A DNA stretch of 64,000 bases from Psoroptes ovis. Lineage: Eukaryota; Arthropoda; Arachnida; Sarcoptiformes; Psoroptidae. A model generated the notes under the pieces. The model made no database searches, had not been told where the DNA came from, and was given only the letters and a program-made list of their open reading frames with translations. Of the stretch, positions 53,302 through 64,000 are shown piece by piece. Within the stretch, counting starts at the first letter, position 1; each line of letters begins with the position of its first letter. Made by a program: the position numbers and the translations under genes. The stretch covers positions 560,501 to 624,500 of the forward strand of contig PQWQ01000024.1 of assembly GCA_002943765.1 (NCBI GenBank), read 5' to 3'.

Positions 53302-55933
53302 TTACTGTACATGATCATTATCACCGACAAAATTTGGATTGACCATTTCCATGGTGACCAATCGATTATTATCTTTATGGTAATGATGATTACTATCGTT
53401 TAGATGTTTACCATCGATCGATGATAATTGATTATTACTGGATGGTAATGGTGGATCGATATGATCGATATTTTTCTTTTCAATATCATCGATATTATCA
53501 CCAGCGATACTATCAATATCTTCATAAAAATTCTTGATTCGATCCGAATAGAAAATCATTAAGAAATCGAAAATACTACCGAATGCCATAAATCCTATGA
53601 CAGCACCATGGAAATAGTAACGGAATTTTTCCTGATTATAAAGCCAACAATTGCCGGTTTTACCACAACGTGATTCCCAGACCATACAAGATGCATCGGC
53701 GATGCTGCCGAATATCAATGGAAACGGTATGAATGCTGTAATTGAAGATTCGAATAATCGAATTCAAAGTTGATTAGTTTCGATCAGTCAAAGGTTCAAC
53801 AAACTACTCACCGAAAATGGCCATAAACGATGATGCAGCACCCATGGTGAAACTTTTGTCCATCGGATCGACCGATCGTATGGATATCAATGCATTAGCT
53901 GTCCGTGCAGTTGATGATATGATTGCACCACAAAGTACAGTGAGTAAATATGTGAATAAATTTCGACAATTGGCAATGTCTTGTTGACAATAACCAATGG
54001 TAGCCATTTGAGAGTCTTCACCTATGCAGCTACAATCGAGCAATGTTTGATTCGATTCCATTAATTGTTTACAACCAGCAAAACATGGTGAAAAATATGT
54101 TGTCACACCATCATGGCCACAAACAGGTGAAAATGAACTTGTTGTACATGAACATTGTTCATTGCAGGGTGAACTGAGCGAGAATCTATTGTTGGAAATC
54201 GAATTAAATTAATTTAAATTCAAAGTAATCGAATTCGAATCGACATACCTTCCAGCATCGCCATAAGTACCGGCCATTTTAAGAGGATCACAACCGAGAA
54301 ACATACCGGAACCCATAGTGAATATGGATATACTTTCAACAGTGAAAATATAAATCAAAATGAAACGTGTTGATGGACGAAATAATGAAATCATTGCACC
54401 ACCAATTAGGATGCCGATAGCCATTGGCAGTATTGATGTAGTACCCGTAATAAAACTGGCCGATGATGATGATTGTCGGTATTGTGATTCAATATATTTA
54501 GTTTTCAACATAATATAACCACCGATACCAATGTAACGGAATATACTGCCGGCAAGGTAAAGCATAATGATTGGATTACGTAGGAATCGTTTGAATGCTT
54601 CAAGGCTACCACCGCTTGTTTTCATTTTTTCTTTCATTTTTCTCACATTAACCGATGCATTCGGTAATTGAGCGGGAAACAAAAACAATGGTAACGTAGC
54701 GATGAACAGCAAGCAACCAACGATGCAGAATGCCAGCCACCATGCACCTACGAAGCGGGGATCTTTACGGGTTATGCCCGGATTCACTGTGACAAAATTG
54801 AAAAAACATTAAAAACATTCGATTTGGCCCAAAATAAACAACTACTCACCCAAAGGATTCTCAAAAAATCGTAAACAAAACGATGACAACAGATAACCAC
54901 TGGCCGGACCAATCAATCGAATAGCTTGTATGATACTCATATACATTGGTGAATTCTTCTTGCCAACATTATCGTCCAGATATGGGAAACCAATGACAAA
55001 AAAACAAGTGAACCCGATACCTTTGAAAAAACTACCGAAAAACAAGATGACAACGGCTAGCCATTTAGTTTCACCGTGGCCATTACGATCGGAACAATAT
55101 TGATCGTTGAAATTATCATCAATCGAACACATTTGAAGCGTTCGCTGGTTGCCAAACATCGATGATCTGGTAATAGTCGGTGGTAAGGTCGTAATAATTG
55201 ATTGATTCGAATTGAATACAAGTGAGCCATGATCGAATAATGTATGATTCAAAACGTTCGATTGTTGTTGTTGCTGATCAAATAATTCAGTTGGACCATA
55301 AATAAAATACGGCAAAGCGGTCAAGAAGCAAGAAAATGCCAAGAACATTTCACTGAATGCAATCAGCCGGGCTCGATTATACCTGACGGCAATGTACCCG
55401 GCTATTGGACTGATCTAAGAATCGAATTAAAGAAAAAATCAATTAGAATCGCAAAGAACTTCGAATTATTTGGTTGTCCGAAAAGTTTTGACCGATTTTA
55501 ACGAGCAACTCTATCCGGTTAAGCGGAATGAACTTTTCGGACAACCTAATTATAATCAATTATCACTTACCATTAATTGTGAAATATTATCAGCAATCAA
55601 TATGATACCAGATATTTTCGAATCAAATGAATATCGTTTTTCAAGGGTGCTCATTGTTGAAAAAAATATTGGTCCATTCATACTTTGTATGATGCCTACC
55701 AATGATAAATTAATGAGGAAAAATATTGGATTCGAAAATATTTGTAACCATTTTGGATGCCAACCCCCAATACCACATAATGTTAATTTATGGTCTTCAT
55801 CATCATGGTGATCATGGTGATCATTATTAATATCGATATTATCGTGATTAATTCGATAATTTTTCGATGAATTATTCGATGAATTATGGTCGCCATTCGA
55901 TATATTGGCGCTTGATTTATTATTTGTTGACAT
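53302..55933 (-). CDS. Organic anion transporting polypeptide (SLCO/OATP family)
   Basis: Plasma-membrane carrier for organic anions. Five exons on the minus strand: 55933-55571, 55414-54850, 54786-54249, 54185-53812 and 53735-53302. All introns are GT-AG with matching phases, giving about 757 residues, close to the 650-730 usual for the family. The first 60 residues are a cytosolic Asn/His/Asp-rich tail. The first membrane helix begins near PIFFLINLSLVGIIQSMNG, followed by SPIAGYIAVRYNRARLIAF and the family-typical WWLAF stretch at the start of exon 3. Residues about 489-560 are the Cys-rich, Kazal-like external loop (CNEQCSC, SPVCGHDGVTTYFSPCFAGC) between the late membrane helices, which is diagnostic of OATPs. 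The large external loop 1 is Gln/Asn-rich. The tail ends in an Asp/Asn/His-rich cytosolic segment. The specific paralogue and substrate cannot be told. Confidence 0.92.
55469..55549 (-). mobile_element. Mariner-type MITE, subfamily B, in OATP intron 1
   Basis: 81 bp, TTTGGTTGTCCGAAAAG to GGACAACCTAA, occupying about half of the 156-nt first intron. Confidence 0.85.
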
Positions 55934-57271
55934 TTTTTTTCGATTTATTTCGGCCTAAGTTCTTCCGAAATTCTTAAGAAATCTCCAGAAAATCAATTAA
56001 TCGATGAAATCAATCTGATCGTCGGTGATTTCGGTGATATATTGGTGAGACTGGATTTATTCTGTCAAAAGTCACTCTAAATTAGCCGGAATCACTTGTA
56101 ATTAGTCGAAATTAATCAAAATTCACCGAAATTAATCAAAAATCGTCGAAATTTAACGGAATTTGGCCGAAATCACTGGTAATTTGGCCGCAAATTCACC
56201 GAAATTCCCAATAAATCACAGAGTCTTCGATTGATTAAATTTGATTCTCAGAAAATTTCCGAAGAAATTTCACTTATTTCAATGAATTTGAATTTGAATT
56301 GATTTGATGATTAATAATACACACACCGAGCACTCTAAATATTACTTAAATGTCATCGAATTTTATTGATTTGACTGATGTGATGATATTCATATTTATT
56401 TTCAAATTAATCAAAATAAATCAATTCAATTTTGATTCAATTGATTGCATTTTTCGATATCAAATATATATTGATAATACGACCATATATTAAAAATAAC
56501 CCGATGCGATGATGATGATGTATCATATTACACGTTCGAATAAATAAATGTAAAATTGTGTACTTCAAGTTCAAGAAAGAACACAAAGAACAAATTTGAT
56601 ATCAACCGATAAATCACTTTTGATCAAAATCAAATGTTTATGTATTTTCTTCATTTATAATCAAAACGAATCATTCGAACTGGCCCCGACTGTTATCAAT
56701 TGAAATAATTTTTCCAGAAAAAAACTAAATTAATCAATTTTATAATTTAAAATTTCATTTGAATTATCAATGAATTAATATTATCTTTGATTTTGTTGTT
56801 GTTGTTGTTGTTACGGCGAAATCGGTCACCATCAATTGATGATCATATATAGCACAGAGGAAATTGATCATAAAACAATCATAATCATCATCATCGTTTA
56901 AGTGAGTGAAATGAAACCGCCAAACGCTGACAGGTGAATTAATTAGCACAGGTAAACACTGTTGAAAAATATTTGAATTAAAAATAAATAAATTACGATC
57001 AAATCGTACACATGGAAATGTATGAGAGTATGAGATGCACAGGTAATTTGAAAAATCTATTTTGAAATCAAAGGATTGATTGATCAGTTGAAATTCGCTG
57101 ATTGTTTTGTTGAATGCTGCTGCTGCTCATATTGTTTATGTCAATATAAGCCATTTATTGATTGAATAATTAATGAATTAATTAATTAATCAATCAACAC
57201 GCAACGCATAAACAAACAGTGGTGGAAATAACTCGTTTACTTGTTAATAATATTATTTTCACATTATTTAA
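55934..57271. other. 5' flank of the OATP gene
   Basis: Degenerate TTGGCCG/CACCGAAATT words at 56090-56230; otherwise AT-rich with no gene recognised. Confidence 0.5.
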
Positions 57272-57354
57272 TTAGGTTGTCCAAAAAGTTTTGGCTGATT
57301 TTCATGTGCAACTCTATTCGATTAAGCCGAATGAACTTTTCGTACATCGCAAAT
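57272..57354 (-). mobile_element. Mariner-type MITE, subfamily B, right end eroded
   Basis: About 83 bp; left end TTAGGTTGTCCAAAAAG intact, right end reads TTTTCGTACATCGCAAA. Confidence 0.75.
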
Positions 57355-58139
57355 AATAAGATTATTGAAATGTTTTCTGCTGCTGTTGTTGTTGTTGTTT
57401 GCATTGCTTCAATGCACACATTTGAATCATTTAAAAATGATTGAAACTATTGATTTACCGATATGACATTGAAACAATCCATTTACACTAAATGAACACC
57501 TGTACACCATTCAAATTGAATCAATTTCCAATAATCACAGCTCATTACCTCTGAATTGAACGTAGTTAATTCTCAACAAACGAACAGCTTCGAATCATTA
57601 ATCATTATTTACTTAAGCTGATTTTGGTGATTTACTTGTCACTGGTGCACATTTATTGTTGAATACTTGTTGATGACACTTGTCACAGACGATTTGTTGA
57701 TACATTGTTGATCATTTGTGGTCGATGTTTCAATGTTTCAATTTGATTTAATGGCTCGCCTGTGGCTGTTTGCTGTGGCTGATGGTTACATTGTTGATGT
57801 GGTGAATTGATGAAACATCGAATGAAATTGATCATTCATTTTACCATTTTCGAACAAAATGATCGTCTTAATCGTTTGAATGTTGTCGATTCATTCGAAT
57901 TAATGATGATCATAAGTCATTTGATATTTGTTAAATCAATGTATTGCACGAGCATTCATTCAATGGATGGATAGCTTAATGAGTAATTGAATAAAATGAA
58001 AAACATTTCAATGATAAAATTGGCCGTTTTGTTGTTGTTGTTGTTGTTGTTGTTGTTATTGATGCTAAATTGATTGATGAAATCTTGATAGTAATTTGAA
58101 AATGTGATTGATTGCAACATTGTTGAACTAAGCCTGTGT

Positions 58140-58282
58140 TTGAATGCCGGCTTGCAATTTTAATTTTTGATCACCGACTGCCGGCAATTCATTTACTCCA
58201 TGGAAAACAAGACGTATTACTACGTCAACAGCACTTTTTTATTTCAATATTAAATGACGTACTAATACGTCGACGGCATTCT
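58140..58282. repeat. ACGT-palindrome element, copy 2
   Basis: About 142 bp bounded by GAATGCCGGC and CGACGGCATTC, an inverted pair. Inside are GACGTATTACTACGTC (58211-58226) and GACGTACTAATACGTC (58256-58271), each a near-perfect palindrome. It resembles a MITE but target duplications are not clear. Confidence 0.6.
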
Positions 58283-58647
58283 GAAAACGATTCTATGTAT
58301 AGACTCTCAAGTAAATATCAATTTCTCTTCCTTCCCGTTCAATGAAAGTCTTATTAAATTTTATTATTATCAATATTTTCATAATTTATTTTCAAAATAT
58401 CATTTCTTCACATTCATTTCATACATTCATTCATATCATACAATACATAATGACATAACAATTTCAAGCAAATTCAAGCACAAATTTTATATAAAATTTG
58501 AAGGTAAATATTACAGCGAAATATACACGTTGATTATGCAATGGTTCTAGTGGAGAAAAACTGAAAAAAAATTCAAATTTTCCCCCAGTAATAATCAAAA
58601 ATATGAACCAAGGTCGAAAATTGAAAAGAGTAAAATGTTCATACATG

Positions 58648-58653
58648 TTTATT
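58648..58653 (-). terminator. Candidate poly(A) signal of the tweety-like gene
   Basis: AATAAA on the minus strand about 240 bases after the stop codon; closer sites were not noticed. Confidence 0.3.
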
Positions 58654-58890
58654 GATATGAAAATATGGAAAATATTGAAAATATTAAATAAAATATTAAT
58701 AAAAAATGACAATTTAACAATTGAACAATACAACAATTGAATACAATCGAACACAATCAACATGATCAATATGATTCAATATGATTCAATCCAATGATTC
58801 GATTCGATGACTATTTTGACCGTATTCCGATTCGATGACTATTTTGACTGATTTGAGACAATCGTGGACCTGACAACCGGGTAAACCAAA

Positions 58891-60431
58891 TCAAATAACA
58901 CCCATAACAAGACTAATTGTAATCAAAATCAAAATAAAATAACCAATAAATGTTGTAATGGAATTCAGGAAGAATAAAAATATTGAATCATACAGGTTTG
59001 TACAGAAATTTGTTAAAAATTCATTAATCATTGGTGTTATTGTTGGACAATCAATTTTTTCAACAATAGAATCAACAGTGTACGATGTTTGAGTAACATT
59101 TGTGTATACAAACACGTTGAATTCAAAGATTTCTTCGCATATTGCTTTGATATTATCATTATTACCATCGTCGATACATTCGTGGTAAACATTATCCAAT
59201 TTAACTTTGACCGATTCCAGCTCACTACGAACTTGATTCATTGATCGATGTGTTTCGGCAAATATTCGACGAATACCGCCATTATCAAAGATGTCGTCAT
59301 TGAATCCCATTGCATCATTATTGCTATTGCTTTGATTATTAATCGGACAAAATAAATAATAATTTAAATCATTTTTAAATGATGAATCCATGAAAGGATT
59401 CGAATTTTGATGCCAATCTTTCGCAAGTAGTTTGGATGTTTTACAAAAATCCGAACCAATCACAAGCATTATGAATAATATGGCGCCGTATGTCAGCAGA
59501 TTTTGAATGAATACGAATGCCAAGCAACAGCTACAACCAGTAAAACAACGGCAAAACGTTCCAACGATAAATATCGATGTGAATACAGTCGATATAATCA
59601 TAACTATCAGCATATATTTTCGATTATTATCAACCTTGTTATTACAATTATTGGTAATTGTACTTAATTGATTTGAAATTTTTTCCAATGTTCCACCATT
59701 ATTGCTATTAAATTGTTTCTTTATATCATTCATTGTATGATCAACTTTCCATTTAATATTTTCATGATAATTTTCTTTAATTTCATTTAATTGTCGCTTA
59801 ATTTCCATTGTTTTATCGGTCGGAGGTAATTCATTGATTTGTCGATCGAATTTTTCAAATGAATTATCGATTCTATCGAATAATTGATCAACATTATGTA
59901 TGGTTTTGTCTATTTGCGAGCGGATTAAGAGGTAAATATTGGGTCAAAAATATTCAAAAATCGAAACTTACTTGTCATATCACTAACATCATGGAAATCA
60001 TTGGCCAAAGCTTCGATATCGCCGCATGAATTTGAACCATAATCACCGAGACGATCAATACCAATGAAACCAAACGTATATGTTAACATTGTAATGATTG
60101 TCAAGCAAACAACGATGATTTTGGATAAATTTAAATAAAATTTTCGATCATCTCGAACACCTTGATTTCGAATTCGAGATTTTCGATTAATCGATGCACA
60201 CCAACAAGAACAACCACACCATATGAGTATCAATATGGTTATTAATATTGAAAATATGATTGCCATCACAGCGTATGCAGCCAATTGCTTTAAATAATCA
60301 TCGCTCGATAATAATACATGATTTGTTGGTCGAAATTTTCGTATATCATAACGTTGTATGGCGTAAAATTCATCGACCAATGTCGATATATTGTATCCGA
60401 ATTCATTTAATTCAATCGTATCGAAATCCAT
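58891..60431 (-). CDS. Tweety family (TTYH-like) five-pass membrane protein
   Basis: Two exons, 60431-59972 and 59909-58891, joined by a 62-nt GT-AG intron with matching phase; about 492 residues, within the family range. Predicted membrane helices lie near 52-72, 103-123, 252-274, 282-305 and 465-490, the tweety layout with an extracellular N-terminus. The N-terminal run before the first helix (FYAIQRYDIRKFRPTN, DDYLKQL) follows the family pattern. Just after helix 4 comes SDFC, then NPF and LNYYLFC, motifs I associate with tweety proteins. Cys-rich short loops follow helices 1 and 3. Tweety proteins were described as anion channels and are also implicated in lipid and cell-surface roles; which applies here is unknown. 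Prominin is the main alternative but has much longer ectodomains. Confidence 0.75.
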
Positions 60432-60751
60432 TTGTATTTGGCGATGATTTTCAAATTGAAATTTTGAAAAATTTGAATAAAATAAGAAACGATTTCAATG
60501 TCAAACAATCGAAAATTTAATGATGATGTTTTTGTGGCAAATAATCGATGAAATCATTGGAAATCAAATTGGAAATCAAAACCTAAATCCAATTGATTGA
60601 TTTCTATTAATGCACCTTAAACGAATCAATGATTGGATGATTGCAATTGCAAATAAATACAGGTTGAAATACTCAAACATTTCCATTGAAAACAAACAAG
60701 CTCGCAATACACAATCAAACATAAAAATGTCAATTACGATCATGATTATTA
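60432..60751. other. 5' flank of the tweety-like gene
   Basis: AT-rich spacer up to the MITE at 60752. Nothing else recognised. Confidence 0.5.
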
Positions 60752-60832
60752 TCAGGTTGTCCCATAAATTCTTGCCGATTATATCGGTAGAAAATTATTG
60801 GAAAATCGGCAAGAACTTATGGGACAACCCAA
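60752..60832 (-). mobile_element. Mariner-type MITE, subfamily C
   Basis: 81 bp, TCAGGTTGTCCCATAAA to GGGACAACCCAA, inner GCCGATTATATCGGTAG in inverse orientation to the copies at 19045 and 40359. Confidence 0.85.
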
Positions 60833-61472
60833 TATTATTATAAATAAATAATAATCATGGTTTAAACATTATAAATCATTATTATCAATGATTATTATCA
60901 TCATCAATTGATCATTGAAATGCTCGATCATCAAATGCTTAATGTTGATCGAGTGTTTTCAAAATAAATATCGATTATTTTGATATATTTTTTGATCTCA
61001 AAATATGGAATCAAACGATATAATCTTGGCTGATTAACAAGGAAACTGTCAACGATTATCACCATTAGAATCATCATCATCGATGATGATGATAACATTA
61101 TCTTAAATCGAAAATCTTGGATTAAAGCAATATAAGCCATTCAAAACTATGCGATTATCAACAATGGATTCTTTGGATTACTAAAAATATATTTTTGATC
61201 GAGTTTCGTCGATCAATAGCAAATCTATGACATCATTTGCTAATATTTATCATTTTGCTTTTATTTCAATTAAAATTGTTAAATGAATCGTTATAAAATT
61301 GAAATCCAAATATTTGTATTAAAAATTTTGATTATTATTAGTTATTAGCTGCCACGTTCAATTAACTATTGATTGCTATTTAATCATCGTTAAGATTGCC
61401 ATTCATAGTAAAGATTAGTATTATTATTATTGTGATTAAGACTAGATCCAGATGTACAGAACATTTGTGTTA
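60833..61472. other. Intergenic, nothing supported
   Basis: AT-rich DNA between two MITEs; the minus-strand 69-codon frame at 60931-61140 has no recognisable features. Confidence 0.5.
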
Positions 61473-61555
61473 TTAGGTTGTCCCATAAGTTCTTGTCGTT
61501 TTTTAAATTTTTTTTTTTCATTGGAAAAACGGCAAGAACTTATGGGACAACCTGT
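61473..61555. mobile_element. Mariner-type MITE, subfamily A
   Basis: About 83 bp flanked by TA, TTAGGTTGTCCCATAAG to GGGACAACCTGTTA; lies about 120 bases beyond the BROX stop. Confidence 0.85.
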
Positions 61556-61676
61556 TATATTAGCCAATCAATATCTTGATAGTTTTGATAGGGTTAATGA
61601 ATGATTAAGAATATTTTTTTAAGGTTGATTAATTCATCCCAAATCGTCGAATGATGATACTCGAATCATTGGTTGT

Positions 61677-63321
61677 TTATTGAATCAAACAACCACTTTC
61701 ATTCACTTGATCATGTGATGTTTGTATTGGTTTTTCCTTTATTTCTTCGATTGGTGTTTCTTTTTCTTTGTTAATCTTTTTCTGGTCCTGGTAGAGAAAT
61801 CGATTTAATCGAAATTTAAATCAAATAATTAATAAAGTAATTAATAATCAATCAAGAATTACTCACAACAGCAATATCGAATGCAAAATATGCTTCAATA
61901 TTCCATGCTTCATTCAATGATGGCAGGGTGAATTCTTCAGGTGCAACTAGTCCATGTGTTGCTTTCGATTCTAATGGTGGGCAATCGGTCGGTACTTTTT
62001 GATGGAAACTGGACGAAATTATTGAAATTATTTCGAATGAAATCGATTGAAATCAATGATAATTGATACAATCAATCAATGAATACTCACATGAAACCAT
62101 TTTCACGTACACATTTCTCTTTGATACGCGATACCAGTGGCCGAAGATTTCGGAAAAATAAATGTTCATCAATCTTGGCATTCAACCCATTTTTCACTTG
62201 TTCTTTAATTGAACTATATTCACGACATAGCTTCAGGGCTCGTTGAAAATGTCGGTCACTTTCTTCCAATGCTCGTATGGCATCACCACATTTTTCTTGT
62301 TCCAACAATGATTCACCAAGATAACAATAGGCCTTGAATGATTGTGTACATTTGAAAGGGTATTTAAAAGTATTTCAGATTAATCAAGGTTATAGTTAAG
62401 GATTATAAGATTATACTCACATATGATTCATAAACGGCCGCTTTCAAATCTAAATAAGCGATCCATTTGTTAAACATTTTATTTTTCAACGATTTCAGTG
62501 TTGTGGAAGCCGCATTAAACATGACCATCGTATGATTGGCCAATGATGATATCAATGATGGTTTATGTTTCATTTCGATTGCATGTGCAATCGTAACTTC
62601 TTGTGCTTCAGCTTGACAAACTGTTTGATAAGCATTGATGACATGAATATCGCAATCGGAACCATCCACTGGTTTTTCGGTCATTTGTCCAATCCTATAA
62701 GGGTTATAGTTGATTGATTAATTGAAATTCGATTTGATTGATTCAAAACAAATCCAAGTCAAATACCAATGTGTTTGTATGAAATTAAAAACACCGGCAG
62801 CACGTTTCAGCGAGTTATGTACGCGTTTAGCTGAATCCATATCAACATTGTCTTGTGCTGCAATCCATGTTGCATGTTTCATCAACCATAATGCATATTC
62901 GAATAGGATCGATATCAATTCAAATACACTGTCGCTGTGTTTTTCAGTGGTACCTTTGAGTTTTGAAAATTGGAAAATTTAAAAATATTGCATTCAAAAC
63001 CAATGGATACCAACCAATTACTGAATTAGTCCATTTAAATGGTATCAAATTCCGTAACCGTGATGTTTGTGTTGGTGAACGTTCACGATCTAAATGATAA
63101 CAAAGGATAAAACCTTGCAGTAATGACAAATATTGTTTAATTGTTTCATGTAACACGTTTGAATCTGAACTAGGATCCGGTACGGATTCCATAAATGTTT
63201 GTCGTAGTTTTTGTAACTGTACACATATTTGTATGGCTGATGTTTGTGCTGATTTCAGCGGTAGGTTGAATTTTAATGGTGCCGTACTTTTCAAAGGGTT
63301 ACGATGATACCATTGAGACAT
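61677..63321 (-). CDS. BROX: BRO1-domain protein BROX
   Basis: Six exons on the minus strand: 63321-63015, 62953-62767, 62694-62421, 62332-62091, 62008-61867 and 61787-61677. Phases agree throughout, giving 420 residues, against about 411 for the vertebrate protein. BROX is a farnesylated BRO1-domain protein that binds ESCRT-III CHMP4 and acts at the nuclear envelope. The start WYHRNPLK-T-P, the segment LSLLQGF, FKWTNSVIG, ESDRHFQRA and especially CQAEAQEVTIAHAIEMKHKP and HLFFRNL match the family. The last exon is Lys/Glu-rich and ends CLIQ, a CaaX box whose final Gln predicts farnesylation, so membrane anchoring is retained. The donor of intron 1 (G/GTTGGT) is atypical, but it is the only one that keeps the frame. 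An AATAAA overlaps the stop codon and may serve as poly(A) signal. Confidence 0.93.
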
Positions 63322-63750
63322 TGTTTATTGAATTTAGTTGTGCTCGCCGTCAATTCCAAATATACAAAGTCCAATCGTGTTATAACTCAATTCAAAGACG
63401 TGTCTTAATTGATTTTATTTGTTTTGACGTATTAATTTTCATTTAATTATTTAAATGGATTATTTTTTAAAGAGAAAAATCAAAACAATCAAAAAAAACA
63501 AAAACAATTATCTAACAACTATTTTAACATTTGCTGGATCAAACAGGTGTAAATAGATGCATGCAATTATTTATCAAGGTTTACGCCTAATCAATTTTTG
63601 AAAAAATAAGAAAAACAATTGAATAATTACTTATTTTAATCATTTATTCATTTTATTGATTGAAATAGGAAGAAATACATTATATTTCTCAAGGTTAAAA
63701 TCAAAGATTGTACATAAGTTTACATGTAATTCGTTGTTATTTGTTATTGT
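63322..63750. other. Spacer between POLR3K and BROX
   Basis: Contains AATAAA on the minus strand at 63652-63657 and 63643-63648, about 95-105 bases after the POLR3K stop. The remaining 300 bases should include the BROX promoter. Confidence 0.5.
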
Positions 63751-64000
63751 TCAATCTTTCCAATTATGTGCACATTTTTCACAACGATAATATGTGGTCA
63801 TCGGTTCATCAGCTGAACGTGTTTGCATTTGTAAATAATATGCACGATTATGTGTACATTTTGGACATTTTTCTTGTGTAATCGATGCCGATGACCATAG
63901 ATCACTATCCCTGATTATTTCTGCTTTCAATATTTGCCTCAATGGTACAAATGATAATGATTGATTTCCTTTACGAAATGTTTGTTTACATTGATAACAT
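63751..64000 (-). CDS. POLR3K: RNA polymerase III subunit RPC11/POLR3K, 3' part
   Basis: C11 subunit of RNA polymerase III, needed for termination and RNA cleavage. The frame is open from the window edge to the TGA at 63751-63753; the first visible residues are CYQCKQTFRKG, so the start lies beyond 64000. The C-terminal TFIIS-type zinc ribbon has CPKC and CEKC pairs around QTRSADEPMTTYYRC, including the acidic DE pair in RSADEP required for cleavage activity in this family. The final HNWKD matches the POLR3K ending. The spacing and QTRSADEPMTT favour POLR3K over the RPA12 and RPB9 relatives. About 82 of an expected 108 residues are present. Confidence 0.93.
   Translation of the reverse strand, partial: CYQCKQTFRKGNQSLSFVPLRQILKAEIIRDSDLWSSASITQEKCPKCTHNRAYYLQMQTRSADEPMTTYYRCEKCAHNWKD

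Larger units (their letters stand above)
57355..58890. other. Intergenic; holds an ACGT-palindrome element
   Basis: TTG microsatellites at 57382-57400 and 58030-58056, the element at 58140-58282, and the 3' flank of the tweety-like gene. No gene supported. Confidence 0.5.

Overview
This is nuclear DNA of a eukaryote, almost certainly a small arthropod and most plausibly an acariform (astigmatid-type) mite. It is strongly AT-rich, has short GT-AG introns (mostly 62-170 nt), has proteins full of Gln/Asn/Ser/Asp runs, and carries an animal gene set: a G-protein alpha subunit, an OATP transporter, a tweety family protein, BROX, CDKL and an LRR protein of the type annotated in arthropods as oplophorus-luciferin 2-monooxygenase non-catalytic subunit. 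The mite assignment is inference; the gene identities come from motifs read in the translations.

Layout. 1-1.86 kb: AT-rich 3' flank. 1.86-7.04 kb (minus): a three-exon C2H2 zinc-finger gene of about 1646 residues. 7.04-20.7 kb: a long non-coding interval with simple repeats, EcoRI-site-rich degenerate repeats, a GT microsatellite, a GC-rich island and the first MITEs. 20.7-22.7 kb (minus): two adjacent genes, each with one divergent double-stranded-RNA-binding-like domain. 24.4-30.3 kb (minus): a five-exon CDKL1/4-type kinase with a long low-complexity N-terminal extension. 31.9-33.2 kb (minus): an intronless, divergent Gq-like alpha subunit. 33.2-49.8 kb: a second gene-poor interval rich in MITEs. 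49.8-51.8 kb (plus): a two-exon secreted LRR protein. 53.3-55.9 kb (minus): a five-exon OATP/SLCO transporter. 58.9-60.4 kb (minus): a two-exon tweety-like membrane protein. 61.7-63.3 kb (minus): six-exon BROX with a C-terminal CaaX box. 63.75-64.0 kb (minus): the 3' part of the RNA polymerase III subunit RPC11/POLR3K.

The most striking non-genic signal is repeat content. Twenty-eight short (about 80 bp) inverted-repeat elements with mariner-like ends (TTAGGTTGTCC) inserted at TA, in three subfamilies, lie from 8.9 kb onward and only in introns or intergenic DNA. There are also four copies of a 155 bp element with piggyBac-type TTAA target sites, and a small family with 16 bp ACGT-core palindromes. 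No transposase gene is present, so all are non-autonomous. The genes do not form one pathway; they are an ordinary mixed eukaryotic neighbourhood. All joins between exons were made by matching GT-AG sites and reading phase by eye and have not been tested against transcripts.
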